64,000 nucleotides of DNA, from positions 4,435,001 through 4,499,000 of the forward strand of contig NZ_JAPEOS010000001.1 in the NCBI RefSeq assembly GCF_026340975.1, read 5' to 3'. A program made the translations under genes and the position numbers. Below, one piece after another: positions 15,048 to 22,108 of this stretch. How positions within the stretch are numbered: position 1 is the stretch's first letter; every line of letters begins with the position of its first letter. Under the pieces are notes generated by a model, which made no database searches, was not told where the DNA came from, and saw only the letters and a program-made list of their open reading frames with translations. This stretch comes from Streptomyces sp. NBC_01214 (GTDB lineage Bacteria; Actinomycetota; Actinomycetes; Streptomycetales; Streptomycetaceae).

Positions 15048-15695
15048 TCAGTCCCGGCGTGACGCGCGGTCGCTCAACCCGCCCGAGGGGTCGTCCGGTT
15101 GGCTGTCCGGGGACAGGAGCGGGTCGTCGAGCTGCACGATCCGGTACCCGACCCGCCGGCTCGCCGCCTTGGGAGGTCTGCGCCGCCGACCCGCACCGGC
15201 CTGCATCGAGCGCGCCCGCTGGGCCGCCGCGATCAGGGCCCCCACCGGTGGCGCCTCGGCGCGCAGGCGGTTGAACCCGCGCACGGAGATGCCCACGAGG
15301 GTCGCCGCGGCCGGCCAGGCAGCCCCTTTGCGGATCGCGTTCAGCATCAGCTGTAACGCGGCCGGGGTGGGCGTCGCGCCCGGGTTCAGCCCGTGCGCCT
15401 CGGCCAGTGCGTGCGCGGCGCGGAGCGCCGCGGCGAAGCTGGCGTCGATCTCCAGCCACTCGCACAGGATTCGCTCGGGGACGCCGGCCGCCGCCGCGCA
15501 CCCGGGGATGGTCAGCCCCTGGGCCGCCCCGCGGAGGGCGTCCGCCATCCGGGCGATCGTTTCCTCCCGTTGGCTGGGCGTGCGGCGCAGTGCGTCGCGC
15601 AATGCCCGGTCCATCTCCTCCTGGGAGCCTATCCAGGCCAGTACCTCGTCGGCCCACTCGTCCTGCTGCGCTTGGTCTCGCGCGTTGTCCTGCAT
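15048..15695 (-). CDS. Unrecognised protein with two helix-turn-helix-like segments, iron-box controlled
   Basis: A 215-residue protein I do not place in a named family. Two segments look like homeodomain-type helix-turn-helix: GLTIPGCAAAAGVPERILCEWL near residues 60-80, and AAWPAAATLVGISVRGFNRLRAE near 130-155. A basic stretch rich in Arg/Lys follows near 170-190, with a Ser/Asp-rich end. This suggests a DNA-binding protein, perhaps a regulator of the siderophore genes (inference). The start ATG 15695 is chosen because the reading frame upstream runs through the iron box at 15712-15730, 16 bases away, with a G-rich ribosome binding site between. It reads toward the isochorismatase-like gene, 178 bp away. 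Confidence 0.7.
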   Translation of the reverse strand: MQDNARDQAQQDEWADEVLAWIGSQEEMDRALRDALRRTPSQREETIARMADALRGAAQGLTIPGCAAAAGVPERILCEWLEIDASFAAALRAAHALAEAHGLNPGATPTPAALQLMLNAIRKGAAWPAAATLVGISVRGFNRLRAEAPPVGALIAAAQRARSMQAGAGRRRRPPKAASRRVGYRIVQLDDPLLSPDSQPDDPSGGLSDRASRRD

Positions 15696-15711
15696 CCCCG
15701 CACCCCCACTC

Positions 15712-15730
15712 TTAGGTAAGCCTAACCTAA
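15712..15730. promoter_or_regulatory. Iron box upstream of the helix-turn-helix gene
   Basis: TTAGGTAAGCCTAACCTAA, a 19-bp palindrome of the DmdR/IdeR type with one arm mismatch, ending 16 bases before ATG 15695. From here to 16044 (about 310 bp) I see no gene; the stretch holds the promoter regions of the two divergent neighbours. Confidence 0.9.
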
Positions 15731-16044
15731 TTGTGGAGTGCAAGGGGAGATGTGCGACCGCAGTCGTGGGATTCCCGGGGCGCCGACCCCGTCCCAACCC
15801 GGTCGGACCATGCGGAAGTTGAACGGTGAACCGGCTTCGTCGGCCGGTGCGTGCATCACTCATGGCCGAACAGTGTGCCGCAGACCACCGGCGACGGTGC
15901 GCGAATCGGCGGTCTCACCCGATAAGAGGCTGCAACCGGCCAAAGGCCGCGGCCGCGGATCGCCGGACCGGAGAGGCCCGCCCACGGTGACTGCCGGGCC
16001 GTTCCCCCGGACCACTCGTACGCCTTTGCGATAGGTTGCCCTGC

Positions 16045-16626
16045 ATGACTGAAGCCGGAGCCGTCACCTGGCCACCCGCCCCGATCGAGACCGAACGGCT
16101 CGTGCTGCGCCGGTCCGAGGCCCAGGACCGTGCGGCGTTCATCGAGCTGTTCGCATCGCCGGAGGTGGGCACCTACGTCGGCGGCCCGCGACCGCGGGCC
16201 GAGCTCGAACGCGCGGTGCCCGAGGTGCCCGGGCGGCGCCCCGGCTTCTTCGTGGTCGCCGTCGACGGAGCGATGATCGGCATGATCACGCTCGATCGGC
16301 GCGGCCCTGAGCGCCAGGGGCACGTCCGCCCGGAGGCCGGGGAGACCGAACTCGGCTACATGTTCCTCCCCGAGGCGTGGGGCCACGGGTACGCCGCCGA
16401 GGCGTGCGCGGCGGCTCTCGACTGGTTCGCCAACGCGCATCCGGGCGAGCCGGTCGTCCTCTGTACCCAGACCGCCAATGACCGCGCGATGCGCCTCGCG
16501 GCGAAGCTGGGTTTCACCGAGGTGGAGAGGTTCGAGGAGTACGGCGCCGAGCAGTGGTTCGGCGTGCGGCCGGGGCGCAGCGGTCCGCTGCCGGACCAGG
16601 ACCCCGTACGGCCACGCAGGCCCTGA
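16045..16626 (+). CDS. RimJ/RimL-type GNAT N-acetyltransferase
   Basis: A 193-residue GNAT protein of the ribosomal-protein-acetylase-like group. ETERLVLRRSEAQDRAAF opens the domain, GYMFLPEAWGHGYAAEAC is the acetyl-CoA binding loop, and TANDRAMRLAAKLGF closes it. These enzymes transfer acetyl groups to protein N-termini or small amines; the substrate here cannot be told. ATG 16045 is preferred to TTG 16036 because the conserved domain begins soon after. It stands alone, with no iron box of its own between it and the neighbouring gene other than the one assigned to the divergent gene. Confidence 0.9.
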   Translation: MTEAGAVTWPPAPIETERLVLRRSEAQDRAAFIELFASPEVGTYVGGPRPRAELERAVPEVPGRRPGFFVVAVDGAMIGMITLDRRGPERQGHVRPEAGETELGYMFLPEAWGHGYAAEACAAALDWFANAHPGEPVVLCTQTANDRAMRLAAKLGFTEVERFEEYGAEQWFGVRPGRSGPLPDQDPVRPRRP

Positions 16627-16638
16627 TCCGAGGTGGCC

Positions 16639-17364
16639 TCACACGTAGCCGAGAGCTCCGGGATCGGCCGGCCCCATCTGCCGGGCGAAGTCGGCCGCCG
16701 CCCCGAGGACCTCGCGCATCGGCACGGCCTGCCGACTCGTGGCCGCGAGATCCGCACGGGCCTCCTCGGACCACAGGAACGGGTAGACGGTGATCCCCTG
16801 CGAGAGGGCGAGGGCGGTGGCCTCCTCCCGCCAACCGGGCCAGCGCAACCCTTCATAGAACGTCTCGAGGTCGCCCGAGAGCAGCCAGGACACCCACACG
16901 GAGTGGCCCATCTCCAGCACCTCCCACGCGAGCGTGTCGGGAGCGAAGTAGGCCATCTCCCCAGGCGCCCCCGGGCGGCCCGAAGCCGCAGGATCACGGC
17001 CGTTCAGTGCGAAGACCCCGCCGAGGGCATCGTGCCCCACGACGAGTCCGGTCCCGGGATTCCAAGCGGGATCGAAAGCCGTGGGAAAGCCGTTGACCCG
17101 CCCCAGGCTCGGCAGGCCGCCGTCGAGGGCCGAACCTCCGCCGAACACCCGCACCCATCCGTCGTCCAAGAGCAGCCCGCCCGTGTTCAACGCGAGTGCA
17201 CCGAGCGTCGACCGTGCGGTGACCTGCATCTGCACGAGGCACCGGCGCCCCTCGTCGAAGTCGACGGGAAGCACCTGCACGGGCACGGAACTTTCGGTGA
17301 GCATCCCCTGGAGCTCAGGCCAAGCCGGATCGTCCACCTCGGCCAACTCGTCGATTCCTCGCAT
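16639..17364 (-). CDS. DUF2625 family protein
   Basis: A 241-residue cytoplasmic protein. The opening MRGIDELAEVDDPAWPELQ, the VTARSTLGALALNTGGLLLDDGWVRVFGGG segment and the WRWPGWREE-like stretch near residue 190 follow the DUF2625 family, whose function is unknown. There are no signal peptide or membrane segments. It is convergent with the GNAT gene (12 bp between stops) and divergent from the DUF5959 gene. The start ATG 17364 is the first in frame; only a weak ribosome binding site is visible. Confidence 0.8.
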   Translation of the reverse strand: MRGIDELAEVDDPAWPELQGMLTESSVPVQVLPVDFDEGRRCLVQMQVTARSTLGALALNTGGLLLDDGWVRVFGGGSALDGGLPSLGRVNGFPTAFDPAWNPGTGLVVGHDALGGVFALNGRDPAASGRPGAPGEMAYFAPDTLAWEVLEMGHSVWVSWLLSGDLETFYEGLRWPGWREEATALALSQGITVYPFLWSEEARADLAATSRQAVPMREVLGAAADFARQMGPADPGALGYV

Positions 17365-17447
17365 CCGAGGATGATCGCAGCAGCCCGCCCGACCTCGGCC
17401 ATCGGGCCGGGCCCCGGCCCGTGCCCCACGAGAGAGCGAGACCAGCA

Positions 17448-17915
17448 GTGACCGAACCGGCCCCCGTGAACCTGATCGACGTGGGAGACGCGGACGGCAA
17501 CCGCTGCGTCGTCCGCGTGACCGGCCGCTACCAGCCCGGAGTGCTGACCGGCCACGACGTGTTGCGCGCCGATCTCGTGGTTTCCGCGAGCTTCGTCGAC
17601 GTCAGGCTCGAGCTCCACCTGCGCCAGCAGGACCTCGACGCCTGGCAGCACGACCTGACCCGGCTCGCCCCGGGCAAAGGCGCAACCATCGGTGGCGACC
17701 GCGGGCCGAGCGTCGACTTCTTCGTGCACGAGGACCGCGACGTGTCGCTGATGGTCCAGGACCCCGACCGCCTGAGCGTCGCGCTGGGGATCGCGCCACA
17801 GGAGACGTGGATCCAGGACCACCACCAGCGACTTGACCGGGTTCGAGCGACCTGGCCCAGCGAGGTCGTCGGAACGGGCACCACCTACGAGTGGAGCTCC
17901 CGGCGCAGGGGTTGA
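17448..17915 (+). CDS. DUF5959-like protein
   Basis: A 155-residue protein with the pattern VNLIDVGDADGNRCVVRVTGRY, then DVLRADLVVSASFVDVRLELHLRQQDLDAWQHDL, resembling the DUF5959 family common in Streptomyces. No catalytic motif is visible and its role is unknown. The GTG at 17448 is chosen over GTG 17421 because the family pattern begins directly after it. It lies 83 bp from the divergent DUF2625 gene. Confidence 0.72.
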   Translation: MTEPAPVNLIDVGDADGNRCVVRVTGRYQPGVLTGHDVLRADLVVSASFVDVRLELHLRQQDLDAWQHDLTRLAPGKGATIGGDRGPSVDFFVHEDRDVSLMVQDPDRLSVALGIAPQETWIQDHHQRLDRVRATWPSEVVGTGTTYEWSSRRRG

Positions 17916-18035
17916 GCCGCGGCGCAGACCCCCGCGCCGGTCGGATCAGGCGACGGCGGTCCCCTCGAGCAGCGTGGTGGTCGGTGCCCCACCCCTCGCG
18001 ACACCCTCGGTCAGGTATTCCGTTACGGTTCCCGT

Positions 18036-19007
18036 ATGCGCGCCGATCGGCTGGTCTCACTGGTGCTGCTGCTGCGCCAGCGCGGTCGGTTGACCGCGGA
18101 CACGCTGGCCCGCGAGCTGCAGGTGTCCACCCGCACCGTGCTGCGCGACATCGAGGCACTGTCGGCGGCCGGCGTCCCGGTCTACGCCGAACGCGGGCGG
18201 TACGGCGGTTTCGCGTTGTTGCCCGGTTTCCGTACGGAGCTCACCGGACTCAACCACGACGAGGCCCTGGCCCTGCTGGCCGCCGGATCGGGGCGCGGCG
18301 AGCGGGCGTTCGGCCTCGGCTCGGCGCTCGCTTCGGCCATGCGCAAGGTGGTCGACGCGCTGCCCGAAAGCCACCGGGCCACCGCGAGCGACGCGGCGCG
18401 GCGTTTTCTCGTGGAACCCGAGACCGACCTGCTCTCACGCCGGCTGGTCGCGGACGAGGTACCCGGCACCACCATGATCGAGGTCCGGCGCGCGGTGCTC
18501 GCCGGACACAAGCTGCGCATCCACTACGCGGCCACCGGCCGGCCCCCGCAGTGGCGCACGGTGGACCCGATCGGCCTGGTCACCGTACGCGACCGGGTCT
18601 ACCTGCTGGCCACGCGATCCGGCGCGGACCGTACCTACCGGCTGTCCCGGGTCCTGGCCGCCGAGGAACTCCCCGAAGCCGCCCAGCGGCCGGACCGGGT
18701 CGATCTGGACCGGATCTGGCGGGAACGCGCCGCGCAGTTCCTGAGCGACGACCACATCACCGTGCTGGTCCGGGTGAACCCGGCGAGGCGGGAGGACCTG
18801 CTGGACACCGCGGTGGCCGTCCGCGCGGAAGAACCCGACCCGGACGGCCGGTTGCGGCTGGAGCTGACCTTCCAGGATTCACGACACGCCGAATGGGCGC
18901 TGTGGCAGCTCGGCACGGACGCGGAAGCCCTGACCCCGCCGTCGTTGCGCGCCTCCCTGCGCGACCGTGCCGCCGCCCTCGCCGCCCGCTACGCAGACCC
19001 GTACTGA
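18036..19007 (+). CDS. YafY/DeoR-type regulator with WYL domain
   Basis: A 323-residue transcription regulator. The N-terminal winged helix reads MRADRLVSLVLLLRQRGRLTADTLARELQVSTRTVLRDIEALSAAGVP, typical of the HTH_11/DeoR class. The central WYL region begins RRAVLAGHKLRIHYA and includes PIGLVTVRDRVYLLA, and a C-terminal WCX-type part ends with RASLRDRAAALAARY. WYL domains are thought to sense small ligands or nucleic acid. No obvious target operon is adjacent: the downstream methyltransferase is convergent (gap of 3 bp between stop codons). Confidence 0.92.
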   Translation: MRADRLVSLVLLLRQRGRLTADTLARELQVSTRTVLRDIEALSAAGVPVYAERGRYGGFALLPGFRTELTGLNHDEALALLAAGSGRGERAFGLGSALASAMRKVVDALPESHRATASDAARRFLVEPETDLLSRRLVADEVPGTTMIEVRRAVLAGHKLRIHYAATGRPPQWRTVDPIGLVTVRDRVYLLATRSGADRTYRLSRVLAAEELPEAAQRPDRVDLDRIWRERAAQFLSDDHITVLVRVNPARREDLLDTAVAVRAEEPDPDGRLRLELTFQDSRHAEWALWQLGTDAEALTPPSLRASLRDRAAALAARYADPY

Positions 19008-19010
19008 GCG

Positions 19011-19850
19011 CTACCGCGTGGCGCGCAGTCGGGCCGCGGAGTAGGCCGGGGCGCCGAGGGCCAGCAGGCGGAACAGACCCGCGGCCGCGCGGTGGCCGAT
19101 GCTGATGCGCTCCATCACCCGGTGGTCACCGATCCACTCCCAGCCGGGTGCCACGGCGGCGAGCCCGCGGCCGCCCCGGACACCGGAGCGGAACTGCGCT
19201 CCCGTCGCCTTGACGATGGGGTGCCGGCCGCTGAGCGCGACCTTCGGGTGGAAGAAGTCCGCCACCAGCTCCGCGGTGGGAAAGGCGGACCGGCAGGAGG
19301 TGAGGAAGGCCTTCAGGCCGGCCGGGTCCAGGTACATCAGGACGCCCTCGGCCAGGACCAGTACGTCGCGCCGCGCCCCGACGAGGGGCAACAGCTGCTC
19401 CGCCCAGTCGGGTTCGGTGATCGAGGCGGCGAACACGCGGGAGTGGTCCCTCGGCAGCAGCTCCGCCCGCAACCGTACGACTTCGGGCACGTCGACGCCG
19501 AGCCAGGTGACGGAGGCGGGCAAGGCGCCCGCGAGCCGCTCGGCGCGGGTGTCGAGGCCGATGCCCACCGAGACGACCACCGCATCGGGGTGGGCCCGGC
19601 AGAAGGCGGCGGTCAACTCGTCGAAGACGATGGCCCGGTGGACCGAGCCGAGGGCATTGCTCCGATCGGTCAGCACCTCGGGCGCGCGGTATCCGGTCGA
19701 GGCCAGTACGGAGGCGGCCGCCGGGTCGCGGAACGCCGTGCCCGGGAGGAGCTCGGCCGCGTGGGCGCGGCCGTAGAGGGGGGTCAGCAGGGTCATGGCC
19801 ACACCGCTCAGGCCATGGGCGGCGCCGCCGCCCTCGGAGGTGTTCGACAT
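19011..19850 (-). CDS. SAM-dependent methyltransferase of the TcmP/leucine carboxyl methyltransferase type
   Basis: A 279-residue class I methyltransferase. VVVSVGIGLDTRAERL near residue 95 is the SAM site of this family, DVPEVVRLRAELL follows, and VLVLAEGVLMYLDPAGLKAFL near 165 is the typical post-motif helix. Related proteins O-methylate carboxylates of polyketides or small molecules; the substrate here is unknown. ATG 19850 is chosen because GAGGAG lies nine bases upstream and the frame upstream is formed by short tandem repeats at 19864-19910. Confidence 0.88.
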   Translation of the reverse strand: MSNTSEGGGAAHGLSGVAMTLLTPLYGRAHAAELLPGTAFRDPAAASVLASTGYRAPEVLTDRSNALGSVHRAIVFDELTAAFCRAHPDAVVVSVGIGLDTRAERLAGALPASVTWLGVDVPEVVRLRAELLPRDHSRVFAASITEPDWAEQLLPLVGARRDVLVLAEGVLMYLDPAGLKAFLTSCRSAFPTAELVADFFHPKVALSGRHPIVKATGAQFRSGVRGGRGLAAVAPGWEWIGDHRVMERISIGHRAAAGLFRLLALGAPAYSAARLRATR

Positions 19851-19863
19851 GCGCGTGGACTCC

Positions 19864-19910
19864 TCGGTTCGACTCGGTTCGACTGGATCGACTGGATCGA
19901 CGGGTTCGAC
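19864..19910. repeat. Short tandem repeats in the leader of the methyltransferase gene
   Basis: Five consecutive 9-10-bp units: TCGGTTCGAC twice, TGGATCGAC twice, then GGGTTCGAC. The array is 14-60 bases upstream of ATG 19850. It could be a slippage-prone spacer or a repeated operator; nothing in the sequence decides this. Confidence 0.8.
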
Positions 19911-19977
19911 GTGGAACGGTGAGGATCGGGGCGGGTACGGGGGCGCCCGGAACGGGTGGGCGCCCCCGTGCACGGCG

Positions 19978-21153
19978 TCAGCTGCGGTGGAACACGACCT
20001 CCGGGTCGGCCGCCGCCGGACCGTCCAGGCGCGGCGCCGGCTTCCCGCGCAGGTGCAGGTCGAAGAAGTCGCCGACGTACGCCCGGGTGATCTGCTGCGA
20101 GCGGGTGCCCGACAGCGGTGTCTCCGGGTGCGGGTACCCGACCTGGTCGCCCAGGACGGGCCAGTCGGTGAAACCGGGATGTCCGGCCCCCGTGACGGTC
20201 AGCCAGCGCTTCCAGCCGTCCAGCCGGGGCCAGGTGTCCTCCCAGGAGGTGTCGGGGAAGTCGGGCGGCAGCAGGGCGGGGTCACTGGCGAGCATCAGGA
20301 AGGGCCGCCCGCCGAGACCGGACTGGGGTACGGGTGTGAAGAAGGTGCCGTCCATGTTGACCCCGGCGTCCACGCGCGGGTCGACGGCCATGGTGGCCGA
20401 TGCGGCCGCACCGCCGATCGAATGCCCGGCCATGCCGATGTGCCGGGGATCGATCAGCCAGGAGTACCGCCACGCCGGGTGCGAGCCGGTCAACCGGTCC
20501 AGGACGAACGGGACGTCACGGGCCCGGCCGTCGGAGACCCGGTGCAGCGACCCGTCGGGGAACACCTGCTCGCACGCCTTGCAGGTGAGCATCCGGCCGC
20601 CGGGGAAGACGGTGCCGTCCGACTCGTACGCGTGGTCCACCGTCGCGACGACGTACCCGCGGCTGGCGAGGTCCTCCGCCAGGGTGGTCAGCGAGGAGCG
20701 GGGCATGGTGAAGCCGGGGGAGAGCACGATCAGCGGGTAGCGGTTCGCGGCGGGCCGGGGCAGCGCGTCCGTCCGCGCGTTCGTGCGGGTGGCCGCGACG
20801 CGTTCGGGGGTGACGTACTCACCCAGCTGCCCCCGGTCGGTCAGCAGCGCCTTGGCCTCGGGAGCGCTCATGTAGGGAGCGGGACGTCCGGTGTGCGCGA
20901 GCGCCGGGTAGTAGAGCGACAGGAGTAATTCCCGGTCGGCCGTGGGAACCCAGGGGTCCTTGCGCTCCCGGTCCACGAGGTGGAGGGTGTCGCGTCCCAC
21001 GGCGAAGCCGCCGGTGGGGCGCGGGAGTTCCAGTCGGGAGACGCCGGCCGGGGCGGGCGGGGCCGCGGCCGCGGCGGGCGTGGCGAGCGTGCCGGGCGCG
21101 GTGAGGACCAGACCGGTCGCCACCGCCGTCAGCACGCGGATGATCTTCTTCAT
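19978..21153 (-). CDS. Secreted alpha/beta hydrolase (esterase/PAF-acetylhydrolase-like), iron-box controlled
   Basis: A 391-residue exported hydrolase. The start MKKIIRVLTAVATGLVLT and the following AxA sites form a signal peptide. PLIVLSPGFTMPRSSLT gives the oxyanion region, GHSIGGAAASATMA near residue 245 is the nucleophile elbow, and the acid and base are in the C-terminal third (TGAGHPGF). The family cleaves esters or lipids outside the cell. The iron box 21 bases upstream makes a role in siderophore or iron metabolism, such as ester-siderophore opening, possible, but that is inference. ATG 21153 is preferred over the in-frame ATG 21171, which overlaps the box-proximal region and gives no signal peptide. 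Confidence 0.85.
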   Translation of the reverse strand: MKKIIRVLTAVATGLVLTAPGTLATPAAAAAPPAPAGVSRLELPRPTGGFAVGRDTLHLVDRERKDPWVPTADRELLLSLYYPALAHTGRPAPYMSAPEAKALLTDRGQLGEYVTPERVAATRTNARTDALPRPAANRYPLIVLSPGFTMPRSSLTTLAEDLASRGYVVATVDHAYESDGTVFPGGRMLTCKACEQVFPDGSLHRVSDGRARDVPFVLDRLTGSHPAWRYSWLIDPRHIGMAGHSIGGAAASATMAVDPRVDAGVNMDGTFFTPVPQSGLGGRPFLMLASDPALLPPDFPDTSWEDTWPRLDGWKRWLTVTGAGHPGFTDWPVLGDQVGYPHPETPLSGTRSQQITRAYVGDFFDLHLRGKPAPRLDGPAAADPEVVFHRS

Positions 21154-21173
21154 GCCGGCATCGTAAGTCATTT

Positions 21174-21192
21174 TTAGGCAAGGCTTACCTAA
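21174..21192. promoter_or_regulatory. Iron box upstream of the secreted hydrolase
   Basis: TTAGGCAAGGCTTACCTAA, differing from the DmdR/IdeR palindrome at one left-arm base. It lies 21 bases before ATG 21153. This extends iron control to a gene about 5.4 kb beyond the main siderophore locus. Confidence 0.88.
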
Positions 21193-21459
21193 CTTTATTG
21201 AGATGTCGTGGAGTTGGACCGCCCGGGCGCGGTGCTCTCGGGGCTCGAGCGTGCACATCCGGTCAAGCTGAGTGGCCGTCGGGTGAACCGTGCGCGGCCG
21301 GCAGCAGGTCAGGGAGGGGTGGGGCCGCACGTCGCGGGCGGCGCGGCCGGCGCCGGGGCGTGGCGGTGGAGCGGGGGCGACCCCTGTGAGCTGCCCGAAC
21401 GGCCCGTCGTTCGCCGATATGCGGACGCACTGTCCGTAAATCGGTCATCGATGTGCGGC

Positions 21460-21489
21460 GCGGCTTCACGTCAGACAGTCTGAAGCCGC
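21460..21489. promoter_or_regulatory. Inverted repeat upstream of the subtilisin-inhibitor gene (1)
   Basis: Arms GCGGCTTCA and TGAAGCCGC with a 12-base loop. It lies 62 bases before the SSI start and could be an attenuator hairpin or an operator. Confidence 0.5.
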
Positions 21490-21494
21490 AACGA

Positions 21495-21519
21495 CGCGAT
21501 ATCGAAACCAAATATCGCG
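21495..21519. promoter_or_regulatory. Inverted repeat upstream of the subtilisin-inhibitor gene (2)
   Basis: Arms CGCGATAT and ATATCGCG with a 9-base spacer, unusually A/T-rich for this genome. It ends 31 bases before the SSI start. The shape suits a dimeric regulator; which one is not apparent. Confidence 0.5.
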
Positions 21520-21550
21520 TTCAACCTTCGAATCGAAAGAGAGTTTTGTC

Positions 21551-21976
21551 GTGCGCCACCGCATCGCAGCTGCCTCCGCCGCCACGCTCCTCTGTCTGGT
21601 CGGCGCCACCGGCATGGCAGCCGCCCAACCCTCCAGCCTGTACGCCCCGTCCGCCCTGGTGTTCACCGTCGCGCAGGGCGACGACGTAGCCACCTCGACC
21701 ATCGTCCGGGCCTCCACCCTCAGCTGCGCCCCGACCGCGCAGGGTACCCACCCGGACCCGCAGGCCGCCTGCGCCGCCCTCAACTCCACCGGCGGAGCGC
21801 TGGACCGCCTGCTGGCCTCACCGAACCCGGACCGCGCCTGCCCGATGCACTACGCCCCGGTCACCGTCACCGCCGACGGCGTGTGGAAGGGCAGCCGCGT
21901 CGCCTGGAAGCACACCTTCTCCAACACCTGCGTGATGTCCGCGACCCTCAACGGGAACGCCGTCTTCGCGTTCTGA
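21551..21976 (+). CDS. Streptomyces subtilisin inhibitor (SSI) family protein
   Basis: A 141-residue secreted protease inhibitor: a signal peptide ending near AAAQP, then SLYAPSALVFTV, matching the mature start of SSI. The reactive-loop region is CPMHYAPV, so P1 is Met as in classic SSI but the next residue is His instead of Val. Four cysteines (near 58, 76, 98 and 125) would form the two SSI disulfides, and the C-terminus NGNAVFAF matches the family. It inhibits subtilisin-type and related serine proteases in the medium. GTG 21551 has an AAAGAGAG-like site upstream. The preceding 300 bp hold two inverted repeats. Confidence 0.95.
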   Translation: MRHRIAAASAATLLCLVGATGMAAAQPSSLYAPSALVFTVAQGDDVATSTIVRASTLSCAPTAQGTHPDPQAACAALNSTGGALDRLLASPNPDRACPMHYAPVTVTADGVWKGSRVAWKHTFSNTCVMSATLNGNAVFAF

Positions 21977-22108
21977 TCCCGCGTCGGACCTGTGCCGCGC
22001 AGGCGCCGGGCGTGCTCCGGGTTTCCCGTGGAGCGCGCCCCGCTCACGGACCGTCGACCGGCCCGGAGCGAGGCGCTCCCCCCGCCACAGGTCCGCACCC
22101 CTAGGCGT

